Positions 1-5,598 of a stretch of DNA of 6,941 nucleotides are shown here, piece by piece. The stretch is from CAYSBK01 sp964429265 (lineage in GTDB: Bacteria > Planctomycetota > Phycisphaerae > Sedimentisphaerales > Anaerobacaceae). Within the stretch, counting starts at the first letter, position 1; every line of letters starts with the position of its first letter. Where the stretch lies: contig CAYSBK010000132.1 of assembly GCA_964429265.1 (NCBI GenBank), positions 1-6,941 of the forward strand, given 5' to 3'. Position numbers and translations under genes: made by a program. The notes under the pieces were generated by a model. The model saw only the letters and a list, made by a program, of their open reading frames with translations. It was not told the DNA's origin and did not search any database.

Positions 1-448
1 GGAAACTTTCCGGGATATGCGGGAAAACGCCGGCGTAGTAGCCGCAAGCACCGGCGGTACCGTTTTCGGATGAATCAAACAGGCCGATAAAGAAGTTGGG
101 CGTGGCCGATGACAGGTGGTCGATGTCGTTTGAATCGGACTTCCGGAGGCAGCACGGCGGTGATGCAGGCACATCGGCTTTGTACACGCAGACGATTCGC
201 ACGATGTCTCCGGGTTTGTTCAGCGGCATCGGGTCGAAACGCACAATTAGCGGCTCCGAAGGACCCGGCCTGGTCCATTCGAGATAACCCTGGGAGCTGA
301 TGCGCAGTGATTGCGGCTTTTTGGCCAGCCTCCAGGTTCGGCCGTCGAACTGAACCTGGTCTTGGCCTGCAAAACAAGGCGACGCCGACACGGCAAGAAT
401 TGTGGCCGGCGAAACCAGCGAAATCAAACACAGCAGTTTCTTGAGCAC
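1..448 (-). CDS. Secreted protein of unknown function, 5' part only (runs off left edge)
   Basis: The minus-strand frame opens at a GTG at 448-446 and stays open to base 1 (149 codons seen). A TGA lies two codons upstream of the GTG, so no earlier start is possible in this frame. A GGAAGGG ribosome-binding site precedes the GTG with about 9 nt spacing. The first 30 residues form a clear signal peptide: LKKLL, then a hydrophobic core LISLVSPATILAV, then SASPCFAGQ with likely cleavage after CFA. The mature part begins QDQVQFDGRTWRLAKKP and contains the segments GYLEWTRPGPSEPLIVRF, a CC pair, and NFFIGLFDSSENG. This looks like a beta-rich extracytoplasmic domain. I do not recognise the family. 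An overlapping ATG frame starting at 455 gives a protein with no signal peptide and a shadow-like composition, so it was not chosen. The gene is divergent from the large exported protein at 731, which suggests related surface roles. Confidence 0.72.
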   Translation of the reverse strand, partial: MLKKLLCLISLVSPATILAVSASPCFAGQDQVQFDGRTWRLAKKPQSLRISSQGYLEWTRPGPSEPLIVRFDPMPLNKPGDIVRIVCVYKADVPASPPCCLRKSDSNDIDHLSSATPNFFIGLFDSSENGTAGACGYYAGVFPHIPESF

Positions 449-493
449 TTTTCATACCCTTCCAACAATCTGAATCAAACTTATAGGCCGGGT

Positions 494-522
494 ACTGTAA
501 CGGTGCTGCGCATCCAACGCAA
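494..522 (-). promoter_or_regulatory. Candidate sigma70-type promoter for the leftward secreted-protein gene
   Basis: On the minus strand TTGCGT (522-517) and TACAGT (499-494) are separated by 17 nt. The -10 matches TATAAT at 4 of 6 positions and the -35 matches at 3 of 6. The -10 lies about 45 nt before the GTG start at 448. This is a motif match only and could arise by chance. A TATAAG nearby (about 480-486, minus) has no partner -35 at proper spacing. Confidence 0.28.
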
Positions 523-564
523 GGCTTTTCGTAAGGTTTTTCCTCTGGCCGAATCGGCGTGTAA

Positions 565-583
565 CGACCGCCGGTAGCGGTCG
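565..583. repeat. Perfect 7-bp inverted repeat in the divergent spacer, possible operator
   Basis: CGACCGC (565-571) and GCGGTCG (577-583) are perfect inverted copies separated by the 5-base loop CGGTA. No T-run follows, so it does not look like an intrinsic terminator. It sits between the two outward-facing promoter candidates, where a dimeric regulator could control both genes. That role is inference. Confidence 0.4.
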
Positions 584-620
584 ATGCATAAATCGGGCGC
601 GTTGCGACGTCACAGATACG

Positions 621-649
621 TTGCAGCAGGCAGACTGTGTCGGTAGGAT
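621..649 (+). promoter_or_regulatory. Candidate sigma70-type promoter for the large exported protein gene
   Basis: TTGCAG (621-626) and TAGGAT (644-649) are separated by exactly 17 nt, and the -10 lies about 80 nt before the ATG at 731. The -10 matches consensus at 4 of 6 positions, the -35 at 3 of 6. The same TTG-N20-TAGGAT arrangement occurs upstream of nadE, which raises the chance that it is real. Confidence 0.35.
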
Positions 650-730
650 TGCCCTGTCGTCAAATTGTGTTGTTTTTGCCCGTACGGTGGGCGTTTCTGA
701 GTATCCTGTGAATCGTTTTCTGGAGAAGAA

Positions 731-3271
731 ATGATGAGTCTCAAGAGCCTGGTTGCCGTTTTTGCCGTGGTGATTATGGGGTCGGTTGGATTCGCGGCCG
801 AGGTGAAATGGACCGGAGCCGGTGCGGATGATTCGTGGTTTACCGCGGATAACTGGGAAGGCGGCGTCGTTCCGGGTCCTGCGGACATTGTGATTCTGAA
901 TCCGCCGCCGGGTCGGGGGCCTGTAATCTCGGGGGATGCGAGTTGTGGTTCCATCCGCGGGCCGGTCTGGAAAAGCGGCGAGCCGCAGGTTGTGGACATA
1001 AAGGCCGGCCGGGTCAGGATCGGCGGGGAGTGGAGATTCGCTAATCGCGGCGACGGCGTTGGAACCATCAACATCAGCGGCGGCGACGTTACAATCGACG
1101 GATACTTCAGGTGGTCCGACAGCGGAGGTACATTCGGAATCGTGAACATCAGCGGCAGCGGCAGCGTCCGGTGTGACGGTATTGCGATCGGTGACGGCGG
1201 CGGCGGTGAGATACACGTATCGGAGGCCGGCTTTCTCCAGGTGGCAGGGATGCTCAACCTGGGCGGCTCGCGAGGGCATTCGCCGTTGTTGATAGAAATG
1301 ACCGGGGGCGAGATACGCATCGGCGGCCAGTTCAAGTGCCCGGCCAACGAAGACCGGGCCGGGCTGACGACTGTGCGGTTGAAGGCTGGCAGCATTCACT
1401 GCGGGTCGTTCAGCCATGCGAACGTGAAGTACTCGATGGATATCGAGCAAGGACAGTTCACCATCAAGGGCAACGTCACCGACGATATACGCGAAGACAT
1501 CGCGGCAGGGTACATCACGTCTTACGGCGGGAAAGAGAAAGTCCTCTGTAAATACGACGAGACGCTGGGACGGACGATAGTGCGGTCTTCGGTTCAGAAG
1601 ACGGCGTTGAATCCGTTTCCTGCGAACCGTGCGGTGGATGTGCGGCCCGACGTTGTGCTGAAGTGGGACGCGGCGCCGAATGCGGCGATGCACAAGGTGT
1701 ACATCGGGACGTCGCTTGATGCCCTGAAGAAAGGTACGGTGCTGTATACTTCGGACAATAGGGGGCAGGTGCGGGCACGGCTCGATTTCGGCAAGACTTA
1801 CTACTGGCGTGTGGACACGGTTGACGGCGGCGGCAAAACGGCCGAGGGTGTGGTGTGGCGGTTTTCTACCACCAGCGGCAGGACGTCGGAGCCGGTTCCT
1901 GCGGACGGGGCGGTGGGTGTTGCGCCGGATGTTAGGCTGAAGTGGAAGCCTTCGCTGGTGGCGAAGTGGAGCAAGGTGTACATAGCCGCCAGTCGCCAGG
2001 CGCTTGAAGGCGTGGCCGAGCCGAAGAATGTCACGGCGGCAGTTCTTGTGGAGGGCAACTCTTTCAAGCCTAGCAATCTGGAGTTGGGCAAGACCTATTA
2101 CTGGCGGGTGGATGCGATCGACGAGAAATGGCCGCAAAGCCCGTGGATCGGCGACGTGTGGAGCTTTACGGTGGATACGGGCAAGGCGCGCGACCCGCAG
2201 CCGATGGATAAGGGCCAGTGGGTTGCGACGACGACGCAGTTGAAGTGGCGGCGGGCCAAGAACGCCGTGGCCGAACGGCTGTACTTCGGCGGCTCGGCCG
2301 AGGCGGTCGCCGACGCAGCAAAGCCCGTGGCGGTCTTGCGAGGCGACAGCAGCTATAAGGTCAGCGGCCTGGCGGAGGCCGGACAGTATTACTGGCGTGT
2401 TGACGAGGTGTATGCATCCGGCAAAGTGGTGAAAGGTGATGTATGGCGGTTTTCGACGGTGGGGGTGCTTGATTTGAAGGTGGACCTTGCCGTTCCCCAG
2501 TGGGAGGACCGTACCAAGCCTGTGCCCGGCACGGCCAAGCCCGGCTGGGTGATATGGGCCAGCGAACGCTGGGCGGATATGTATATGCACAACGGCGTGT
2601 GGTTTCCGACGAATGACGTCGGTGAGACGCCGGACCCGAAGGGCATTCTTGGCAGCGGGGTTTGCGTGAAGATAACCACCGGGGGCGGCGGTACCGGGAC
2701 GGTTCACTGCAAGGGTATGTGCAGGGGCAATCTGGCGGGCGATTTGCGGCCCTACGGCAAGCCCCAGGGGGACCCGATTGCAAATACCTACTTTTATGCA
2801 TGCGACTGGGGCGGTCCGAAGATCGGTGACGCACTGCTGATACTGACGGGTTTGCCGCCGGGTGAATATGAACTGGTGACCTATCACAATCACTGGGAGC
2901 CTTGCAAGCAGGAGACGCGAAACTGCCACGACTGTGATTGCGGTATGCCGCCGATGCCGTCGGTTACGGCGAACCCTCTGGTGGCCGAGGCGCTGGAAGG
3001 CTACCGTAATCTGTCGGTGCCGTTGGGTTCCGGCCGGGGCGTGATTGCATTGAAGAACGAGAAAAACGTGAAGGTCACCAGCGTTTATGATGACGATAAG
3101 GTCAGCCGCAGTACGATAAAGTTCGCCACGGACGGTTCGCCGGTGCTGGTTATCTACGAGGCGCCGGACAATGGTTATCCCGACTGTGCCAGGAGCGGCC
3201 GTGAAGGCGGCAGGGGCATCGTCAACGCGTTCGAATTGAAGCTGGTGGATTGGCATAAGAGCGGCCGGTAA
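731..3271 (+). CDS. Exported multidomain surface protein: beta-helix region, three Fn3-like modules, Cys-rich C-terminal domain
   Basis: The protein has 846 residues and is probably secreted or on the cell surface. Residues 1-23 are a signal peptide (LKSLVAVFAVVIMGSVGFAA). Residues 27-60 carry the WTGAG...W...NW...VPGPADIVIL pattern that often opens planctomycete beta-helix proteins. Residues 90-240 hold Gly-rich short repeats such as GTINISGGDVTIDG and GIVNISGSGSVRCDG, as in right-handed beta-helices. Three Fn3-like modules follow (about 294-380, 387-481, 488-576), each ending in YYWRVD and VW-F-T. Residues 580-840 form a C-terminal domain with WADMYMHNGVWFPTNDV, LTGLPPGEYELVTYHNHW and a Cys cluster at 725-737. 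No enzyme active site, transmembrane anchor or sorting signal is visible. Glycan or matrix binding is inference. Translation starts at ATG 731 or the adjacent ATG 734: GGAG at 722-725 is 5 nt from the first and 8 nt from the second. The open frame antisense to this gene is a composition shadow. Confidence 0.88.
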   Translation: MMSLKSLVAVFAVVIMGSVGFAAEVKWTGAGADDSWFTADNWEGGVVPGPADIVILNPPPGRGPVISGDASCGSIRGPVWKSGEPQVVDIKAGRVRIGGEWRFANRGDGVGTINISGGDVTIDGYFRWSDSGGTFGIVNISGSGSVRCDGIAIGDGGGGEIHVSEAGFLQVAGMLNLGGSRGHSPLLIEMTGGEIRIGGQFKCPANEDRAGLTTVRLKAGSIHCGSFSHANVKYSMDIEQGQFTIKGNVTDDIREDIAAGYITSYGGKEKVLCKYDETLGRTIVRSSVQKTALNPFPANRAVDVRPDVVLKWDAAPNAAMHKVYIGTSLDALKKGTVLYTSDNRGQVRARLDFGKTYYWRVDTVDGGGKTAEGVVWRFSTTSGRTSEPVPADGAVGVAPDVRLKWKPSLVAKWSKVYIAASRQALEGVAEPKNVTAAVLVEGNSFKPSNLELGKTYYWRVDAIDEKWPQSPWIGDVWSFTVDTGKARDPQPMDKGQWVATTTQLKWRRAKNAVAERLYFGGSAEAVADAAKPVAVLRGDSSYKVSGLAEAGQYYWRVDEVYASGKVVKGDVWRFSTVGVLDLKVDLAVPQWEDRTKPVPGTAKPGWVIWASERWADMYMHNGVWFPTNDVGETPDPKGILGSGVCVKITTGGGGTGTVHCKGMCRGNLAGDLRPYGKPQGDPIANTYFYACDWGGPKIGDALLILTGLPPGEYELVTYHNHWEPCKQETRNCHDCDCGMPPMPSVTANPLVAEALEGYRNLSVPLGSGRGVIALKNEKNVKVTSVYDDDKVSRSTIKFATDGSPVLVIYEAPDNGYPDCARSGREGGRGIVNAFELKLVDWHKSGR
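1610..2458 (+). repeat. Three tandem Fn3-like modules within the exported protein
   Basis: Three diverged modules of about 87-95 residues are encoded at roughly 1610-1870, 1889-2173 and 2192-2458. Each has a PxP/PxDxxxxV start, an LKW strand, a VYIGTS or LYFGGS strand followed by a variable loop, then GKTYYWRVD or GQYYWRVD and a closing VWRFST or VWSFT. They are recognisable in protein but clearly diverged in DNA, so the duplication is old. They most likely act as spacers or binding modules between the beta-helix and the C-terminal domain. Confidence 0.75.
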
Positions 3272-3295
3272 GGGGTTACCACCCGCAGGCAAGGC

Positions 3296-3324
3296 AGCGG
3301 CGCCGCGGCGTAGTCGGCGCCGCT
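3296..3324. terminator. Strong GC hairpin downstream of the exported-protein gene, without T-tract
   Basis: AGCGGCGCCG (3296-3305) pairs perfectly with CGGCGCCGCT (3315-3324) across a 9-base loop, starting 25 nt after the TAA at 3269-3271. The stem is very stable, but CCAACTGTTCC follows on the plus strand rather than a T-run, so it is not a classic intrinsic terminator. It may stop or pause RNA polymerase, or protect the mRNA 3' end. It abuts the end of the ASPIC/UnbV remnant on the opposite strand. Confidence 0.45.
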
Positions 3325-3548
3325 CCAACTGTTCCTGCCTTCCATCCGGCCAGTCGATAAGCAGAGCCACCGCCCTGGCGTGGCCGCCCAATCCGAAGTG
3401 AAGCGTCGGCTCGTTTTGATTGCCTTGGCCGGTTTCCGGCTTCGACCTGGCGGGTCAGCGTCCGTCCGCCCATTTCGATTCGAACCTGGGCGCCGGTAGC
3501 GTCTCGATTGGCGCGATGGCCGTCACCTTTGAGCAGGACCCTCAGCCG
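3323..3548 (-). pseudogene. Frameshifted remnant of an ASPIC/UnbV domain (C-terminal end of a CRTAC1-like protein)
   Basis: The minus strand encodes the two halves of an ASPIC/UnbV domain in different frames. From 3548 to 3432 one frame reads RLRVLLKG, then NRDATGAQVRIEMGGRTL and TRQVEAGN. From 3430 to 3323 the next frame continues with GQGNQNEPTLHFGLG and then ALLIDWPDGRQEQ. The extra base is C3431, equal to a +1 or -2 shift. Together they follow the family pattern: an NRD..GA.V beginning, a middle strand GGR, then a LHFGLG turn and a closing WPDG. This domain normally ends secreted proteins with FG-GAP/VCBS repeats. No such repeats are visible upstream: a TGA at 3572-3570 closes the first frame and an IS3-type remnant lies beyond. 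The second frame has no stop of its own and runs on antisense to the exported-protein gene. I read this as a decayed gene fragment. A single assembly error could explain the frameshift but not the missing N-terminal part. Confidence 0.72.
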
Positions 3549-3607
3549 ACTTCCGCCGGGGCGGTGGCCTCACCCACCGCCGCAAGAATACTTGAAGAAA
3601 CCCTCAA

Positions 3608-3715
3608 TTACCTCAGGGCCCCGAGGAGAAAACGCTCCTGAATAAGGTACCAATTCCTTCGCGCGTCTCGGGCCTTGGTTGCGATCTGCTCCGGGGTGTG
3701 TAGCTTGCGTTTCAT
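3608..3715 (-). pseudogene. Truncated N-terminus of an IS3-type transposase orfA
   Basis: The ATG at 3715-3713 on the minus strand begins MKRKLHTPEQIATKARDAR, which resembles the usual start of IS3-family OrfA (MKRK-HTPEQI--KLR-AE). The resemblance stops after about 20 residues. The frame then runs NWYLIQERFLLGALR to a TAA at 3610-3608, giving only 35 residues against about 90-100 for a full OrfA. The helix-turn-helix and leucine zipper of OrfA and all of OrfB are missing. The call rests on a short motif, helped by the likely terminal repeat 56 nt upstream. Confidence 0.5.
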
Positions 3716-3791
3716 CCGGGTATCGTTTCAAAAAATCAACCAATCTTATCGGATATCCCCTAATCCACAATGGTACAGTTTTCGGGGGTCA
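3632..3791 (-). mobile_element. Internally deleted IS3-family remnant of about 160 bp
   Basis: Read on the minus strand, the element would begin with an IS3-like terminal repeat at 3791-3771 (TGACCCCCGAAAACTGTACC, then A), followed by the start of orfA 56 nt inside. A partly matching inverted copy lies at 3632-3652, with 13 of 21 positions identical and an exact inner GTACCA. If both are ends, this is a small derivative that lost most of orfA and all of orfB. The left copy lacks the terminal TG/CA and I see no target-site duplication, so the left limit is uncertain. Confidence 0.42.
3771..3791 (-). repeat. Probable IS3-type terminal inverted repeat
   Basis: The minus strand reads TGACCCCCGAAAACTGTACC followed by A. 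It starts with TG and has the C-run then A-run typical of IS3-family left ends, and it sits 56 nt ahead of the orfA start codon, a usual distance. Confidence 0.45.
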
Positions 3792-3838
3792 GGCCAGCAG
3801 CACATACGGCGGCCACTGCTGTGCGGTCTGAAAAGCAG

Positions 3839-3867
3839 TTGTGGGATAACGCACTTATTTGTAGGAT
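3839..3867 (+). promoter_or_regulatory. Candidate sigma70-type promoter for nadE
   Basis: TTGTGG (3839-3844) and TAGGAT (3862-3867) are 17 nt apart, and the -10 lies 66 nt before the nadE ATG. The same -10 hexamer and spacing occur upstream of the gene at 731. No riboswitch-like structure or NAD-responsive operator was recognised between promoter and start. Confidence 0.38.
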
Positions 3868-3920
3868 GATGCGAAGCAGGTTGCTTGGCGTCCGGTGCAG
3901 GTGCCGGCGGGAATCCTTTT

Positions 3921-3925
3921 GGAAG
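3921..3925 (+). promoter_or_regulatory. Ribosome-binding site deciding the nadE start
   Basis: GGAAG ends 8 nt before the ATG at 3934. This favours that ATG over the in-frame GTG codons at 3895 and 3901, which have no comparable site and would add residues with no family match. Confidence 0.6.
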
Positions 3926-3933
3926 CGATTCGA

Positions 3934-5577
3934 ATGCGCATCGGTCTGGGACAGCTTAACTGCGTGGTAGGTGACCTTCGAGGCAACGCCGAGAAGATGC
4001 GGCAGACGTACGCCAGAGCGAAGCAGGAGGGCGTGGAGCTGCTGTTGTTTCCGGAATTGGCGGTTTGCGGCTATCCGCCGGAAGACCTGTTGCTCAAGCC
4101 GTATTTTCTGCAGGACAATATGGAGATGGTTGAGCAACTCGCGGCAGATTGTCCCGAGATAACGGTGGTTGTGGGTTTTGCGGAAGATAGCGGCGACGGC
4201 GCCTGCAATTCGGCGGCGGTGCTGAGAGGGGGCCGGGTTGAAGGAATCTACCGGAAGTTTATGCTGCCGAACTACGGCGTGTTCGACGAGTACAGGTACT
4301 TCCGGCCGGGCACGCAGCCCTTGACCATACAGGTGGGGGAGTTGGCCGCAGCGGTGACGATTTGCGAAGATATTTGGGAGATTGACCGACTTTGCGGATT
4401 CCTGCGTGGCAGCGGCGCATTTCAACTGCTGCTGAATATCTCGGCTTCTCCTTATTGTGCGGGAAAGACCGAGCAGAGAAAGACCATCATCGGGCGGTGT
4501 GCCCGAAGACTGAACGCCGTGGTTGCGTACTGCAACCTTGTGGGCGGGCAGGATGAACTGGTATTCGACGGTCGCAGTATGTTTGTGGACCAGGCCGGCA
4601 ACTGCATAGCAACGGCTGCGGCATTTGAAGAGGATTTGCTTATCGGCGAGGTTGAGGCTGCCGGCAAGTCCGACGTTAAGGTCGTAGCGGTCGGGCCGGT
4701 CGTGGCTCAACCGGCCAGCGAGGTTGAGGAGATCTATCTGGCTGTTGTGCGAGGGACGAAGGATTACGTGTTGAAGAACGGCTTCAGCGAGGTTCTGCTG
4801 GGTTTAAGCGGAGGGATCGACTCTTCGGTGACCGCTGCAATTGCAGTAGCGGCCCTCGGCGCCGAGAGCGTGACGGGGGTTACTATGCCCTCGCGGTTCA
4901 ACAGCCCCCAGACGGTGGCGGACGCGGAGAGACTTGCCCGGAACCTGGGCATTCGGCTGTTGAACATTCCGATAGAAGGGGTGCTTGCGGAGTTCGACCG
5001 GGCGTTGGCTGGCGTGGCCGGGTGGGACAACAAGGGTGTTGCCTACGAGAACCTGCAGGCCAGGGTCAGGGGGTGCATCCTGATGTCGCTGAGCAATCAA
5101 TTCGGCAGCCTTGTTCTTACCACCGGCAACAAGAGTGAAAACGCGGTGGGTTACTCGACGCTGTACGGCGATACAGCGGGCGGCTTTGCGGTGTTGAAAG
5201 ACGTCCCGAAGACGCTGGTTTACCGGCTGGCGGAATACATCAACACTAAGGCCGGCAGAGAGATGATACCTGCGGAGGTGATAAGCCGGGCGCCGACCGC
5301 CGAGCTTCGCCCGGGTCAGAAAGATACCGATGCGCTGCCGCCCTACGAGTTGCTCGACAGGATCTTGCAGGGCTACGTTGAGGAAGATATGTCGGCGGCG
5401 GACCTGGTAGAGTCCGGGCTGCCGGCGGAGGTGGTGGAGAAAGTAATCCTGATGGTCGACCGCAGTGAATACAAGAGGAGGCAGTCGCCGCCCGGTGTCA
5501 AAATCACACCAAGGGCGTTCGGCAAGGACAGGCGTTTGCCCATAACCAACCGCTACGACCATCGAGCACAGCGGTAG
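3934..5577 (+). CDS. nadE: Glutamine-dependent NAD+ synthetase (EC 6.3.5.1)
   Basis: This cytoplasmic enzyme makes NAD+ from nicotinic acid adenine dinucleotide, ATP and glutamine, the last step of NAD biosynthesis. The 547-residue protein has both domains and is full length. Residues 1-250 are the nitrilase-type glutaminase: it begins MRIGLGQLN, and the catalytic triad is visible as Glu41 (LLLFPELAVCGYPPEDLL), Lys108 (YRKFMLPNYGVFDEYRYF) and Cys144 (VTICEDIWE). Residues 265-547 are the synthetase: the ATP pyrophosphatase P-loop SGGIDSS at 292-298, then LTTGNKSENAVGYSTLYGD, then SRAPTAELRPGQKDTDALPP, and the closing KRRQSPPGVKITPRAFGKDR and LPITNRY. No key residue is missing. The gene stands alone, probably driven by the promoter at 3839-3867, and converges on the SagB-PfpI gene with 21 nt between stop codons. 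The glutaminase domain means ammonia is taken from glutamine, unlike short NH3-dependent NadE forms. Confidence 0.98.
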   Translation: MRIGLGQLNCVVGDLRGNAEKMRQTYARAKQEGVELLLFPELAVCGYPPEDLLLKPYFLQDNMEMVEQLAADCPEITVVVGFAEDSGDGACNSAAVLRGGRVEGIYRKFMLPNYGVFDEYRYFRPGTQPLTIQVGELAAAVTICEDIWEIDRLCGFLRGSGAFQLLLNISASPYCAGKTEQRKTIIGRCARRLNAVVAYCNLVGGQDELVFDGRSMFVDQAGNCIATAAAFEEDLLIGEVEAAGKSDVKVVAVGPVVAQPASEVEEIYLAVVRGTKDYVLKNGFSEVLLGLSGGIDSSVTAAIAVAALGAESVTGVTMPSRFNSPQTVADAERLARNLGIRLLNIPIEGVLAEFDRALAGVAGWDNKGVAYENLQARVRGCILMSLSNQFGSLVLTTGNKSENAVGYSTLYGDTAGGFAVLKDVPKTLVYRLAEYINTKAGREMIPAEVISRAPTAELRPGQKDTDALPPYELLDRILQGYVEEDMSAADLVESGLPAEVVEKVILMVDRSEYKRRQSPPGVKITPRAFGKDRRLPITNRYDHRAQR

Positions 5578-5598
5578 GATTGGGCGGACGCAACTGAC

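Larger units (their letters stand above)
3272..3933. other. Intergenic region of 662 bp with decayed genes
   Basis: No intact gene is seen here. From left to right it holds a GC hairpin (3296-3324), a frameshifted ASPIC/UnbV domain remnant on the minus strand (3323-3548), a stretch with no recognised content (3549-3631), an IS3-type remnant (3632-3791), a further stretch with nothing recognisable (3792-3838) and a promoter candidate for nadE (3839-3867). The short open frames here on either strand lack convincing ribosome-binding sites and have shadow-like composition. Confidence 0.6.

Noticed and set aside
1060..1230. Runs of GGCGGCGGC and short GGC repeats
   Set aside because: They encode the Gly-rich turns of the beta-helix region and need no separate explanation.
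452..3391. A 979-codon open frame on the minus strand, antisense to the exported-protein gene
   Set aside because: Its translation is rich in Arg, His, Pro and Ala without domains, as expected for the shadow of a GC-rich gene with strong codon bias. Only its first codons, from the TTG at 3391, match a family, and those belong to the ASPIC/UnbV remnant.
3624..3639. Small hairpin AGGAG-N6-CTCCT
   Set aside because: The stem is only 5 bp, no T-run follows and it lies inside decayed sequence, so it is likely chance.
3420..3641. A 73-codon plus-strand frame opposite the ASPIC/UnbV remnant
   Set aside because: It has no clear ribosome-binding site, and most of it is the complement of the recognisable domain remnant.
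3570..3770. A 66-codon minus-strand frame ending EVIEGFFKYSCGGG
   Set aside because: It starts at a TTG without a ribosome-binding site and overlaps the IS3-type orfA start in another frame. I could not place the tail in any family.
3895..3933. GTG at 3895 as the nadE start
   Set aside because: It adds 13 residues before MRIGLGQLN, where the family normally begins, and lacks a good ribosome-binding site.
3760..4710. A 316-codon minus-strand frame opposite nadE
   Set aside because: nadE on the plus strand is certain from its catalytic motifs. The antisense frame is rich in His, Arg and Gln with no domain.
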